From Candidatus Accumulibacter meliphilus (GTDB lineage Bacteria > Pseudomonadota > Gammaproteobacteria > Burkholderiales > Rhodocyclaceae): a stretch of DNA of 55,971 nucleotides. Of this stretch, positions 41,701 to 51,365 are shown one piece after another. The DNA is taken from the NCBI GenBank assembly GCA_003332265.1, contig QPGA01000030.1, positions 1-55,971 of the forward strand, given 5' to 3'. Under the pieces are notes generated by a model. It was not told the DNA's origin and searched no databases. It was given only the letters and a program-made list of their open reading frames with translations. Every line of letters begins with the position of its first letter. The stretch's first letter is position 1. Both the position numbers and the translations under genes were made by a program.

Positions 41701-43526
41701 TGTGCCTTTGGCTCGACAGGGGGCTGCGCTGCTGCCTCCATTTCCAGCACAGGCTCTACAGCTTGCGCCGGCACGGGTGCTGCTGGCGCGACTGCCGATC
41801 CGCGGGTGTCCTCGGCCTCGTCGACGCTGTTGCGCGCGCCGTTTCGCCCACGCCAATGACGAACCGCCTGGCGCATGGTCGGGAAAGCGCGTTGGCGAAG
41901 TGCCGCGTCGGGGTGTTTGGTGGTCTGCAGCCATTTCTCGAACTCGACCTGTCGGCCGGCTAGAACGAGGGTGATGTTTTTTGCCGCCAGTTCGCTGTCG
42001 AGCCGCCCCAGGGTGTCGATGCCGGTGATATCGACGTCGGTCATGGCAATCATGTCCAGGACCACACGTTCGACGGGCGCTGCCTGGCGGGCGATTGCCC
42101 GATGCACTTCGGCGCGGAAATGATTGGCATTGAAGAAGACCAGCGGACCGCAGAAGCGCAAAAGCAGCAGTCCCTCGATCGTCGCCGCGTCGGGAAACAG
42201 CTTGTGGTTGTAAAGCCCTGACCGTCCGCGAACATTGACCAGTTCTTCGCAGTCCGGGCGCGCGACCTTGCGGATGAACATCAGCAGGGCCAGGGTCACG
42301 GCCAGCATGATGGCCTTGATCGCCCCGAAGGCGAGCACCCCGAGCATGGTGATCACCCCGAGGAGCACCGCCGAGCGCTCGATCAGTTGGTAGCGCTTGA
42401 AGACCTGGAAATCGAGCAGGTGCCACGAGGCGAAAAGCAGCACGACGCCCAATGCGGGGATCGGCAGCCAGGCCAGCGAGCCGGTGCCGACCAGTAGCAG
42501 CAGGGAAATCGCCAGTGCGGCGACGATGCTGACCATCTGCGTGCGGCCGCCGTTGGCGTCACTGACCGCGGTACGCGAATCGGCGCCGGTGACGGCAAAA
42601 CCCTGTGACAGCGCCGAGACGATGTTGGCCAGGCCGAAGGCGGCAAATTCGCGGTCCACATCGATGTCGTAGCCGTTGCGTTCGGCGAAGCTGCGCGCCG
42701 TGAGCATGCCGCTGGTAAACAGGACCAGGGCCAGGCCGGCTGCCGAAGCGGCCAGTTCGCCGACGACATCGAGGTGCAGTTCCGGGATTACCAGATCGGG
42801 CAGGCCAGCGGCCACCGGACCGATCAGCGCCACTCCCCTGTCGCCCAGGCCGAGCAGGAAGGCCGCCAGACCGGCCAGGGCCATGGTTACCAGCGACGCC
42901 GGAACCACTTTCGTGTAGCGCGGCAGGAAGAACATCACCGCCGCGCAGCAGATCGACAGGACGACGGTTGGCCAGTGGGCGGTGACCACCAGGTGTGGGA
43001 TTTCCATGAGCTGTTTGAAGAAGCGGGTGGCCTCCGGCGTGCTGCCGAGCACTTTGCCGACCTGACCGATCATGATCGTCAGGGAGACGCCGTTGAGCAG
43101 GCCGATGATGATCGGTCGGGCCAGAAAATCGGCCAGGCCGCCCAGGCGAAGAAAGCTCGCCGACAGACAGAAGAGGCCGGTGAGCAGCGTCAGCACGATG
43201 CTGTAGGAGAGGTAGAGGCCACTGTTGTTCGCCGCCAGAGGCGCAATCACTGCCGCCAGCATGGCGCAGGTCGCGGCATCGGGACCTATGATCAATTGCC
43301 GCGAGGTGCCGGCGAAGGCGTAGACGACCATCGGCAGGATCGAGGCGTACAAGCCGGTGGAAGGGCTGAAACCGGCCAGTTGCGCATAGGCGATGGCAAT
43401 CGGGATGGCCACCGCGGCCACCGACAGGCCGGCGCGGATATCGTGCGGCCAGTCGGCGGCGCGATACCTGAGCAGCGGCATCAGGCCGGGCAAGACGCGA
43501 TTCACATGATGGACGATGGCGGACAT
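41697..43526 (-). CDS. SulP family anion transporter with STAS domain
   Basis: A 609-residue membrane protein of the SulP (SLC26) family. The membrane part has the typical GLYASILPMVVYAFAGTSRQ and GPDAATCAMLAAVIAPLA segments and SQGFAVTGADSRTAVSDANG. A cytoplasmic STAS domain follows from about residue 430 (VVLDMIAMTDVDITGIDTL). The C-terminal 45 residues are Pro/Ala-rich. Likely substrates are sulfate, bicarbonate or a dicarboxylate. The ATG at 43526 (MSAIVHHV) is preferred to a start 54 codons upstream, which lacks family character. The stop codon lies in repeat copy E. Confidence 0.92.
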   Translation of the reverse strand: MSAIVHHVNRVLPGLMPLLRYRAADWPHDIRAGLSVAAVAIPIAIAYAQLAGFSPSTGLYASILPMVVYAFAGTSRQLIIGPDAATCAMLAAVIAPLAANNSGLYLSYSIVLTLLTGLFCLSASFLRLGGLADFLARPIIIGLLNGVSLTIMIGQVGKVLGSTPEATRFFKQLMEIPHLVVTAHWPTVVLSICCAAVMFFLPRYTKVVPASLVTMALAGLAAFLLGLGDRGVALIGPVAAGLPDLVIPELHLDVVGELAASAAGLALVLFTSGMLTARSFAERNGYDIDVDREFAAFGLANIVSALSQGFAVTGADSRTAVSDANGGRTQMVSIVAALAISLLLLVGTGSLAWLPIPALGVVLLFASWHLLDFQVFKRYQLIERSAVLLGVITMLGVLAFGAIKAIMLAVTLALLMFIRKVARPDCEELVNVRGRSGLYNHKLFPDAATIEGLLLLRFCGPLVFFNANHFRAEVHRAIARQAAPVERVVLDMIAMTDVDITGIDTLGRLDSELAAKNITLVLAGRQVEFEKWLQTTKHPDAALRQRAFPTMRQAVRHWRGRNGARNSVDEAEDTRGSAVAPAAPVPAQAVEPVLEMEAAAQPPVEPKAH

Positions 43527-43741
43527 TCTGTTTTCCCTCGACGGTTCGTTCGGCCGCTGCCGGCTGTGGTTTGCAGACGGATCGGGCAGCGGCGCAGCGA
43601 GCGGCTGATTGTAACAGCAAAGCAACAATGATCGACCGGGCTTGCTCCCCGAGTAGGCGAACGGCATTGCTTCGGTGGCCTTCGACAAGGCTCACCAGGC
43701 GCGTGCTGATAAGCTGCGAGCGCTGCCGGCAAGGGCTGGCA

Positions 43742-43769
43742 TTGCATCGCACGCCGCTTGTAGTATGCT
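43742..43769 (+). promoter_or_regulatory. Putative promoter of the GntR regulator gene
   Basis: TTGCAT (43742-43747) and TATGCT (43764-43769) are 16 bases apart. The expected start near 43776 lies beside the palindrome at 43778-43790, which suits repression. Confidence 0.4.
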
Positions 43770-43777
43770 GCAGCCAA

Positions 43778-43790
43778 GTTGTCAGACAAC
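43778..43790. promoter_or_regulatory. Palindromic operator of FadR/GlcC-type GntR regulator
   Basis: A 13-base palindrome, GTTGTC-A-GACAAC, lies ten bases before the regulator ATG. It matches the TNGTNNNACNA operator pattern known for FadR-subfamily GntR proteins such as PdhR and LldR. Autoregulation and control of the adjacent glc genes are inferred. Confidence 0.65.
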
Positions 43791-43799
43791 CGGGTTCTT

Positions 43800-44549
43800 A
43801 TGCTTACCAATGAGCTGAAGAGAATTGTTCGTCGGCCGCGCTTGAGCGAGGAAGTATCGATCGCCCTGGAAGGGCAGATCGCGCGCGGCGAGATCAGACC
43901 GGGTGCGCAGTTGCCGGTCGAGAAAGCCCTGGCCGAGACTTTCGGCGTCAGTCGTGCAGTGATCCGGGAAGCGGTGGCACGTCTCAAGGCGGATGGTCGC
44001 GTCGAGACCCGGCAGGGCGCCGGCGCTTTCGTTGCCCTGGTCCCGAAAAGCCTGAATTTTCGCTTCTGGCAGGGAGATGGCCCGGCACTGCTCGAGCTGC
44101 GCGAGATCTTCGAGCTGCGGGCGATGGTCGAAAGCTCGATTGCCGAGCTGGCCGCGCGCCGTCGTCGGCCCGCCGACATCGCCGCCAGCGAGTGTTTCCT
44201 GAAGGCCATGGACGACGCGCTGGCCAGTGGCAGCGATGGCTCCGAAGCCGACGACGATTTTCATCTGGCAATTGCCGCCGCCACCCATAACAGTTACACG
44301 CATCGCCTGCTGGAATTCCTTGGCCGGCATTTTTCCGAGTCGCGTCGCCTGGCGTGGACCATGCCCGGCGGCAACGGCGCCTTGCCGCAGGAGGCGCAGG
44401 CCGAGCACCGTTTGATTTTCGCGGCCGTTGCCGCTGGCGATCCGGGGCGCGCACGCCGCCTTGCCCATGAGCACGTGCGTTGTGCTGCCCGACGCGTCGG
44501 TATCAGGCTGGCCGAGGATCTGGTCAGCACGCAGTCAGGCATTTCCTGA
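43800..44549 (+). CDS. GntR family (FadR subfamily) transcription regulator
   Basis: A 249-residue regulator. The N-terminal winged helix includes GQIARGEIRPGAQLPVEKAL and FGVSRAVIREAVARLKADG. The C-terminal FCD ligand-binding domain has the helix starting LELREIFELRAMVE, the metal-ligand candidates in DDDFHLAIAAATHN and AEHRLIFAAVAAGD, as in GlcC/LldR relatives. It lies 26 bases before glcD and is likely the glycolate- or lactate-type regulator of that operon. The ATG at 43800 is preferred to a TTG within the operator. Confidence 0.88.
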   Translation: MLTNELKRIVRRPRLSEEVSIALEGQIARGEIRPGAQLPVEKALAETFGVSRAVIREAVARLKADGRVETRQGAGAFVALVPKSLNFRFWQGDGPALLELREIFELRAMVESSIAELAARRRRPADIAASECFLKAMDDALASGSDGSEADDDFHLAIAAATHNSYTHRLLEFLGRHFSESRRLAWTMPGGNGALPQEAQAEHRLIFAAVAAGDPGRARRLAHEHVRCAARRVGIRLAEDLVSTQSGIS

Positions 44550-44575
44550 TTTGAGGAACCTTCGAGGAACTCGAG

Positions 44576-46075
44576 ATGAGCATCGAAAGTAGCGTTGCCG
44601 AACAGCGGTTCACGGTTGACCGGCTGGCCCTGGTCGAGCGTCTGCGTGCGGTGTTGCCAGCGCAGGCGCTGCTGGTTGAAGAAGAAGAGATGCGCCCTTA
44701 CGATTGTGATGGCCTCACCGCCTATCGGCAATTGCCCTTGATCGTGGCGCTGCCGGCGGACGAAGCGCAGGCGCAGGCGATCCTCAAAATCTGTTATGAG
44801 CTGAAAGTGCCGGTGGTGGCACGCGGTGCGGCAACCGGTCTCTCGGGAGGGGCGACGCCGCACCGTGACGGGGTTCTCGTCTCGCTGGCCAAGCTCAAGA
44901 AAATCATCAGCGTCGATCCGCTGTCGCGGACCGCGGTCGTCCAGCCGGGAGTGCGCAATCTGTCAGTCTCCGAAGCGGCGGCGCCCTACGCGCTCTACTA
45001 CGCGCCCGATCCTTCTTCGCAGATCGCCTGCACCATCGGTGGCAACGTCGCCGAGAACGCCGGTGGCGTGCATTGTCTGAAGTACGGCCTGACCGTGCAC
45101 AACGTCATGCGCGTGCGCGGCCTGAGCATCGAGGGCGAGATCGTCGAGTTCGGCAACGCGGCGCTGGACGCGCCGGGCTATGACCTGCTGGCGCTGATCA
45201 ACGGCTCGGAAGGCTTGCTGGCGATGATCACCGAGGTGACCGTCAAACTGACGCCGAAGCCCGAACTGGCGCAGGTGGTGATCGCTTCTTTTGGCAATGT
45301 GCGCCAGGCCGGCGATGCGGTGGCCAGCATCATTGCCGCCGGCATCATCCCGGCCGGGCTGGAAATGATGGACAAGAAAGCGATTCACGCCGTCGAGCCC
45401 TACGTCAATGCGGGTTACGACATGGACGCCGAAGCCATCCTGCTCTGCGAGTCGGACGGGACGCCGGAAGAAGTGGCCGAAGAAATCGCTCGCATGACGG
45501 CAGTGCTCGAAAAAAGCGGCGCTGCGGGGATTCGCGTTTCGCAGGATGAAGCCGAGCGACTGAAGTTCTGGGCCGGGCGCAAGGCGGCGTTTCCGGCGGT
45601 GGGGAGGATGACCCCCGACTACCTGTGCATGGACGGGACGATTCCGCGCAAGCGTCTCGCCGAGATGCTGGAAGCGATCAACCGCCTGTCGGAAAAGTAC
45701 GCCTTGCGTTGTGCCAACGTCTTTCATGCCGGTGACGGCAACCTGCATCCGCTGATCATGTACGACGCCAATCAGCCGGGAGAACTCGAGCGAGCGGTCG
45801 CTTTCGGCGCCGAGATCCTGGAACTGTCGGTGAGGTTCGGCGGCACCATCACCGGCGAGCACGGCGTCGGTATCGAAAAAGTCGACGTCATGGCCGAGCA
45901 GTTCAGCCTGGCCGAAATCGCCGCTTTCCACCGTCTGAAAACGGCTTTCGACGAGCACGGATTGCTCAACCCCGGCAAGGGCGTTCCGACCCTCGCCCGC
46001 TGCCGCGAGTACACCCTGGCCCGCGCCGGCAGCGCCGGCAGCGCCGACAGCGCCGACACTTCGCCGAGGCTGTGA
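44576..46075 (+). CDS. glcD: Glycolate oxidase subunit GlcD (FAD-linked)
   Basis: A 499-residue FAD-binding oxidase, the catalytic subunit that converts glycolate to glyoxylate. The FAD_binding_4 region shows VVARGAATGLSGGATPH and DPSSQIACTIGGNVAENAGG. The C-terminal FAD-linked oxidase domain has FHAGDGNLHPLIMYD and GGTITGEHGVGIEK. The last 20 residues are a low-complexity Ser/Ala/Gly tail. CGAGGAA precedes the ATG. It overlaps glcE by one base. Confidence 0.94.
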   Translation: MSIESSVAEQRFTVDRLALVERLRAVLPAQALLVEEEEMRPYDCDGLTAYRQLPLIVALPADEAQAQAILKICYELKVPVVARGAATGLSGGATPHRDGVLVSLAKLKKIISVDPLSRTAVVQPGVRNLSVSEAAAPYALYYAPDPSSQIACTIGGNVAENAGGVHCLKYGLTVHNVMRVRGLSIEGEIVEFGNAALDAPGYDLLALINGSEGLLAMITEVTVKLTPKPELAQVVIASFGNVRQAGDAVASIIAAGIIPAGLEMMDKKAIHAVEPYVNAGYDMDAEAILLCESDGTPEEVAEEIARMTAVLEKSGAAGIRVSQDEAERLKFWAGRKAAFPAVGRMTPDYLCMDGTIPRKRLAEMLEAINRLSEKYALRCANVFHAGDGNLHPLIMYDANQPGELERAVAFGAEILELSVRFGGTITGEHGVGIEKVDVMAEQFSLAEIAAFHRLKTAFDEHGLLNPGKGVPTLARCREYTLARAGSAGSADSADTSPRL

Positions 46076-47154
46076 TGGAAGAATTGATCGATGACTGGAT
46101 GGCTCGCATCGCCGACGCAGCACGGGTCGGCGGCAGCCTGGCGATTCGTGGTGGCGGCAGCAAGCTCTTTTATGGTTGCCCGGAGCAGGGGGAGAAGGCA
46201 GATCTGCTCGAGGTCGGCGGCTACCGCGGCATCGTCGCCTACGAACCGACCGAACTGGTGGTCACTGCGCGCACCGGCACGCCGCTGCGCGAACTGGCGG
46301 CGACGCTGGCCGAGAAAGGGCAGTGGCTGCCCTTCGAGCCGCCGCACTTCGGGCCGGCGGCGACGGTCGGCGGCATGTTCGCCGCCGGCCTCTCGGGACC
46401 GCGCCGGCAGGCCGTCGGTGCCCTGCGCGATTATGTGCTCGGCGCCAAGCTGTTGAACGGTTCTGGCGAAGTGCTTTCCTTTGGCGGCCAGGTCATGAAG
46501 AATGTCGCCGGCTACGACGTTTCCCGTTTGCTGGCCGGCAGCCTGGGCACGCTCGGCCTGGTGCTCGAAGTATCGCTCAAAGTGCTGCCGCTGCCGGTCG
46601 CCGAGAAGAGTCTGCGTTTTGCCATCGACGAGGGCGAGGCGCTGCGCAAGCTCAACGAGTGGGGGGGCCGGCCGCTGCCGATTTCGGCTTCGGCCTGGCA
46701 GGATGGGGTGCTGACGCTGCGCCTTTCCGGGGCCGCCGCTGCGCTGGCCGCCGCGCAGCGGCATCTCGGTGGCGAGGAACTGGGCGATGGCCTGGCGGCA
46801 GAGTTCTGGCAGTCGCTGCGCGAGCAGACGCACGCCTTTTTTGCCGGTGAAGCGCCCGTGTGGCGTTTGTCGCTGCCGTCCGTGGCGCCGCCGCAGGCGC
46901 TGCCCGGCCCGACGCTGATCGAGTGGGGTGGCGCCCAACGCTGGTTGCGTGCAGGTGATGGAGGAGCGATCCGCGTCGCGGCGGCCAAGGCCGGCGGCCA
47001 TGCGACCCTGTTTCGCGCGGATGACGCGCTGAAGGCCGCGCAGGGCGTTTTCCAGCTCCTGTCGCCACCGCTGTTGCGAATTCATCGCAATCTGAAGCAT
47101 GCCTTCGATCCGCAAGGGGTTTTCAACCGCGGCCGGATGTATCCGGGACTATGA
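46075..47154 (+). CDS. glcE: Glycolate oxidase subunit GlcE
   Basis: A 359-residue second FAD-binding subunit, shorter than GlcD. Its FAD site is RGGGSKLFYG and FEPPHFGPAATVGGMFAAGL, followed by KNVAGYDVSRLLAGSLGTLG, which is typical of GlcE. The C-terminus ends HAFDPQGVFNRGRMYPGL, also typical. The ATG overlaps the glcD stop; a GTG directly before it is an alternative. It should work with GlcD and GlcF at the inner membrane. Confidence 0.93.
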   Translation: MEELIDDWMARIADAARVGGSLAIRGGGSKLFYGCPEQGEKADLLEVGGYRGIVAYEPTELVVTARTGTPLRELAATLAEKGQWLPFEPPHFGPAATVGGMFAAGLSGPRRQAVGALRDYVLGAKLLNGSGEVLSFGGQVMKNVAGYDVSRLLAGSLGTLGLVLEVSLKVLPLPVAEKSLRFAIDEGEALRKLNEWGGRPLPISASAWQDGVLTLRLSGAAAALAAAQRHLGGEELGDGLAAEFWQSLREQTHAFFAGEAPVWRLSLPSVAPPQALPGPTLIEWGGAQRWLRAGDGGAIRVAAAKAGGHATLFRADDALKAAQGVFQLLSPPLLRIHRNLKHAFDPQGVFNRGRMYPGL

Positions 47155-47167
47155 GAGTTCGCTGACC

Positions 47168-48430
47168 ATGCAAACCAATCTTGCCGATTTCATCAAGGAC
47201 ACGCCTGCCGGGCGCGAGGCCGACGCCATTCTGCGCAGCTGTGTGCACTGCGGTTTCTGCACCGCGACCTGCCCGACTTTCCAGTTGCTCGGCGATGAAC
47301 TCGACGGGCCGCGCGGGCGCATTTATCTGATCAAACAGATGCTCGAAGGGCAGCCGGTGACGGAAACGACGCAGCTGCACCTCGATCGCTGCCTGAGTTG
47401 CCGCTCCTGCGAGACGACCTGCCCATCGGGCGTGCGCTATCATCGCCTGCTCGAAATCGGCCGTGAAGTAGTGGAAGAGCGTGTGCCGCGACCGCTGGCG
47501 GTCCGCGCGATGCGTTTCCTGCTCTGCGAAGCGCTGCCGCGGCGCTGGATCTTCAAGCCGGCAGTGGCCATCGGCCAGTTGCTGCGTCCGCTGTTGCCGG
47601 CGGTGCTGGCCGAAAAAGTGCCGATGGCGGCGGGCGGCGCTGCCAGGCCGTGGCCGCGGAGCCGCGGGCACCGGCGGCGCATGATTGCCCTTGCCGGTTG
47701 CGTGCAGCCGATCCTGACGCCGAACACCAATGCCGCGACGGCACGGGTTCTCGACCGCCTGGGCATCGAGTTGATCGAGGCGCCGGCGGCCAACTGCTGC
47801 GGTGCGCTGCGCTACCACCTGCACGCGCAGGCCAAGGCCCTCGACGACATGCGCCAGGTGATCGACGCCTGGTGGCCGGACGTCGAGAGCGGCCGCGTCG
47901 AGGGCTTCGTAATGACCGCTTCCGGTTGTGGCGAGCATGTGCGGGAGTACGGTCACTTGCTGAAAGATGATCCGCTCTACGCCGACAAGGCCGCGCGCAT
48001 CGCCGCCATGACCCGCGACGCTTCGGAAGTGCTGGCCGCCGAGCAGGAGGCGCTGGCCGCCTTGCTGCGCCAGGCGGGGGCCGACAGCGCCGACAGCGGC
48101 TTGCGCGTGGCTTTTCACTCGCCCTGTACGCTGCAACACGCGCAAAAGATTCGCGGCGTCGTCGAGGCGCTGCTCACGGCTGCCGGTTATCAGCTTTCGC
48201 CGGTCGCCGATCCGCACCTGTGCTGCGGCTCGGCGGGAACCTATTCGATCAGTCAGCCGGTGCTTGCCAAACAGCTCCGTGACAACAAGCTGGCGGCCAT
48301 GGGCGCCGCTTCGCCGGCGCTCATGGTGACCGCAAATATCGGCTGTCAGACCCATCTGCAGAGCGGCAGCGAGATGCCGGTGCGGCACTGGATCGAGCTG
48401 CTCGATGAGCGTTTGAGCGGCGGCGCCTGA
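47168..48430 (+). CDS. glcF: Glycolate oxidase iron-sulfur subunit GlcF
   Basis: A 420-residue electron-transfer subunit. Two 4Fe-4S ferredoxin motifs lie near the N-terminus (CVHCGFCTATCP and CLSCRSCETTCPSG). Two Cys-rich CCG domains follow (ANCCGALRYH and LCCGSAGTYS). It passes electrons from GlcD/GlcE to quinone. It starts 13 bases after glcE. A short Ala-Asp-Ser repeat occurs in the linker before the second CCG domain. Confidence 0.94.
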   Translation: MQTNLADFIKDTPAGREADAILRSCVHCGFCTATCPTFQLLGDELDGPRGRIYLIKQMLEGQPVTETTQLHLDRCLSCRSCETTCPSGVRYHRLLEIGREVVEERVPRPLAVRAMRFLLCEALPRRWIFKPAVAIGQLLRPLLPAVLAEKVPMAAGGAARPWPRSRGHRRRMIALAGCVQPILTPNTNAATARVLDRLGIELIEAPAANCCGALRYHLHAQAKALDDMRQVIDAWWPDVESGRVEGFVMTASGCGEHVREYGHLLKDDPLYADKAARIAAMTRDASEVLAAEQEALAALLRQAGADSADSGLRVAFHSPCTLQHAQKIRGVVEALLTAAGYQLSPVADPHLCCGSAGTYSISQPVLAKQLRDNKLAAMGAASPALMVTANIGCQTHLQSGSEMPVRHWIELLDERLSGGA

Positions 48431-48480
48431 AGCAGACCGCCAGACGGGCGTCGCTGCTGCGCTGCTGAAACGGGGAAGCC

Positions 48481-50148
48481 ATGGAAATAAATAGTCTGCT
48501 CGGCGGCTACGCGGCACTTGCCGAGAATTTTCGCTGGCAGGTGCCGGAGAAGTTCAATATCGCGCTCGATGTCTGTGGGCGCTGGGCCGCCGAGCGCAGT
48601 CGCTTTGCGCTGTACTACGAGGACGAGAGCGGCTTCACGTCGGCGCATACTTTCTGGGACATTCAACGCCAGGCCAACCGTCTGGCCAATGTCCTGGCCG
48701 CCCTCGGGACGCTGGCCGGCGACCGCGTCGCGATCCTGCTGCCGCAATGCCCGGAAACGGCGATTGCCCATGTCGCCATCTATCAGATGGGCGCGCTGGC
48801 GGTACCGCTGTCGCATCTGTTTGGCCCGGACGCGCTGGAATACCGGCTTGGCGACTCGGCTGCGCACGTGGCCATCGTCGATGACAGCTCGCTGCCTAAA
48901 TTGCTGGCACTGCGCGACCGTCTGCCGCAGTTGCGGCACGTGATCGGTGTTGGCGAGGCGCTCGGCAAGGGCGTCAAGGCGTGGGCGGAAGTCCTCGAAC
49001 ACGCCTCACCACGCTACACGCCGGCGCTCACCGCCGCCGACGATGCGGCGATGATCATCTACACCAGCGGCACCACCGGCAAGCCGAAAGGGGCGCTGAT
49101 GGCGCACCGGACGCTGCTTGGCAACCTCAGTGGCTACGTCTGCTCGCACGACTTCTTCCCACAAGCAGGCGACATGTTCTGGTCGCCGGCCGACTGGGCG
49201 TGGACCGGCGGTTTGTGGGATGTGCTCTTGCCGACCTGGCACTTCGGAATGCCCTTGCTCGCCTACAAAGGCCGTTTCGACGCCGGCAAGGCGTTCGCGC
49301 TGATCGAGAAGTACGGCATTCGCAACAGTTTCCTCTTTCCAACTGCCTTGAAGATGATGATGAAAGCCGTGCCAGAGCCACGAGCGCAGTACGATCTCGA
49401 TCTGCGCAGCATCATGAGCGCTGGCGAACCGGTCGGCGAAGCGGTTTTTCACTGGGCGCAGGAAAAGCTGGGAGTGACCATCAACGAGATGTTCGGGCAG
49501 ACCGAAATGAACTACGTCGTCGGCAATTGCGCATCGCGCTGGCCGGCCAAACCCGGCGCCATGGGGCGCGCGTATCCGGGGCACCGCGTGGCCGTCGTCG
49601 ATGCGCAAGGCAAGGTTCTGCCGGCCGGCGACCTCGGCGAAGTGGCCGTGCATCGCCTGTGCAACGGTGAACCGGACCCGGTGATCATGCTCGGCTATTG
49701 GCAAAATGCGCAGGCGACGGCCGAGAAGTTCGTCGGCGACGGTTGGGGGCTGACCGGCGACCTGGCGAAAATCGACGCAGACGGCGACCTGTGGTACCAG
49801 GGACGCGCCGACGACGTCTTCAATAGCGGCGGCTACCGCATCGGTCCGGCCGAAATCGAGAACTGCCTGCTCAAACATCCGGCGGTCGCCAATTGCGCGG
49901 TCATTGGTATCCCGGACGCGCTGCGCGGCACGCTGGTCAAGGCGTTTGTCGTCTTGCAGCCAGGAGTGGTCGGGTCGCCGGCTCTGGTCGAGCACTTGCA
50001 GCAGCAGGTGCGCCAGCATCTGGCTCCCTACGAGACACCGAAAGCGATAGAATTCGTCGAAGCCTTGCCGATGACCACTACCGGCAAGGTACAACGGCGC
50101 GTCCTGCGGGCGCGAGAATCCGACGGCAGGGGAGGCCCGGAAGGGTAA
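48481..50148 (+). CDS. AMP-forming acyl-CoA synthetase
   Basis: A 555-residue adenylate-forming enzyme that activates a carboxylic acid with ATP and CoA. Motifs are IIYTSGTTGKPKGALMAHR (P-loop-like), NEMFGQTEMN, GLTGDLAKIDADG, QGRADDVFNSGGYRIGPAEI and the catalytic Lys in MTTTGKVQRR. Overall it is closest to acetyl-/medium-chain acyl-CoA synthetases. Chain length cannot be read from the sequence. It follows glcF by 50 bases and may share its transcript. A useful role is acetate or propionate uptake for PHA storage, which is an inference. Confidence 0.9.
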   Translation: MEINSLLGGYAALAENFRWQVPEKFNIALDVCGRWAAERSRFALYYEDESGFTSAHTFWDIQRQANRLANVLAALGTLAGDRVAILLPQCPETAIAHVAIYQMGALAVPLSHLFGPDALEYRLGDSAAHVAIVDDSSLPKLLALRDRLPQLRHVIGVGEALGKGVKAWAEVLEHASPRYTPALTAADDAAMIIYTSGTTGKPKGALMAHRTLLGNLSGYVCSHDFFPQAGDMFWSPADWAWTGGLWDVLLPTWHFGMPLLAYKGRFDAGKAFALIEKYGIRNSFLFPTALKMMMKAVPEPRAQYDLDLRSIMSAGEPVGEAVFHWAQEKLGVTINEMFGQTEMNYVVGNCASRWPAKPGAMGRAYPGHRVAVVDAQGKVLPAGDLGEVAVHRLCNGEPDPVIMLGYWQNAQATAEKFVGDGWGLTGDLAKIDADGDLWYQGRADDVFNSGGYRIGPAEIENCLLKHPAVANCAVIGIPDALRGTLVKAFVVLQPGVVGSPALVEHLQQQVRQHLAPYETPKAIEFVEALPMTTTGKVQRRVLRARESDGRGGPEG

Positions 50149-50152
50149 GGAC

Positions 50153-50455
50153 TTGAGCGAAGGGCTTGAACGATCAGCGGCGGCAGTGCCGGAGCGGCGG
50201 CGAGAACTCGATCTACGGGCGGCTTTCGAGGTCGCCTTCGTGATGATCGAGCCGTTTTTCGATCCACAGCAGGGCTGGGCCGGGCAGTCGCTTGAACTCC
50301 TGGCTTATCGTCTGCTGCGCGAGAATTTCCCGGCGCTGAGCGGTGACGAGGTGCACACCCTGGTGGTGGCCGCCCATCGCCTATATATCGAGCGCCATCC
50401 CGATCACAGCAGTCACTTGCCGCGCCCGAGCGAACTTCGACGGGTAATCTACTAG
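50153..50455 (+). CDS. Small hypothetical protein
   Basis: A 100-residue soluble protein, predicted helical, with no recognised domain. Its start is TTG at 50153 with GTAAGG just upstream; no ATG fits. It begins five bases after the acyl-CoA synthetase stop. Recognisable only as WAGQSLELLAYRLLRENFPAL and DEVHTLVVAAHRLYIERHP, a pattern I cannot assign. It lies before the PP2C gene. Confidence 0.6.
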   Translation: MSEGLERSAAAVPERRRELDLRAAFEVAFVMIEPFFDPQQGWAGQSLELLAYRLLRENFPALSGDEVHTLVVAAHRLYIERHPDHSSHLPRPSELRRVIY

Positions 50456-50555
50456 AACAACAGCGCCGACCTACGCTTGCGCCGCCAGTTTGCTCGCCAT
50501 CGGCAGGCAGCCCGGCCCGGAACGGCGGGATGTCGCGGCACGGAAAGTCATATCA

Positions 50556-51365
50556 ATGCCAATTTCAATCGATGCCTGCGTGGCCCAGCATCAGGGGGAT
50601 CGTCGCGAGCAGCAGGACCGGGTGGCGATTCTGCCACATCCGCGCGGTGGCGGCGTCGCGCTGGCAGTAGTCGCCGACGGCATGGGCGGCCATACCGGTG
50701 GCCTGCTTGCCGCGCAACAGGTGGTGCACACGGCGCGCGACAACCTCGAGCGCTTTTCGGCGCGTTCGGAATCAGCGCGGGTGCTGCTGGAATCGAGCAT
50801 CAACGAAGCGCATATGCTGATCAAGGCGTCCCGTTTCATCAATGAGAAAGACCCGCACAGCACGGCCGTGATGCTGCTGTTGCAACCTGGAAAGATGAGC
50901 TGGGCGCACTGCGGAGATAGTCGCTTCTACCGTTTCCGCGGCGACAGCCTGGTCTTTCGCAGCACCGATCACTCCTACGTCGCACAGCTGGTGGTGCAGG
51001 GCAGGGTGACGCCTGAGCAGGCCCTCGTCCATCCGCACCGGAACATTCTGCTGACTTCGCTGGGCGGTGTCGAGGCCCCCAAGATCGCTTTCGGTGAGGC
51101 CGAGGATCTGCAGGCCGGCGATACTTTTCTGCTCTGCTCGGATGGCCTGTGGGGCTATTTCACCGATCAGGAACTGGCCTGGGTGATTGATGGCGCATCA
51201 TCGGCGCGGGAAGCCTCCGAATTGCTGATTGACCGCGCACGCGCAATGGGCAACGGCGATGGCGACAATATCTCGCTGGCGATTCTCAAGTTGATCGATG
51301 CGCCGCCGGCTATTTCTGGCGGCGGCGGTTCAGCGAGTTCACTCGCGGCCAAGTCCGCCAAGTAA
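50556..51365 (+). CDS. PP2C-family Ser/Thr protein phosphatase
   Basis: A 269-residue PPM phosphatase with metal-binding motifs DRREQQDRV, VADGMGGHTGG, HCGDSRFYRFRG and GDGDNISLAIL. It would remove phosphate from Ser/Thr of a partner protein in the cytoplasm. The Ser/Gly-rich tail (GGGGSASSLAAKSAK) is probably disordered. No kinase gene is adjacent. The ATG at 50556 is preferred to the open frame from 50490. The 3' end overlaps the convergent helicase gene by 27 bases. Confidence 0.9.
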   Translation: MPISIDACVAQHQGDRREQQDRVAILPHPRGGGVALAVVADGMGGHTGGLLAAQQVVHTARDNLERFSARSESARVLLESSINEAHMLIKASRFINEKDPHSTAVMLLLQPGKMSWAHCGDSRFYRFRGDSLVFRSTDHSYVAQLVVQGRVTPEQALVHPHRNILLTSLGGVEAPKIAFGEAEDLQAGDTFLLCSDGLWGYFTDQELAWVIDGASSAREASELLIDRARAMGNGDGDNISLAILKLIDAPPAISGGGGSASSLAAKSAK

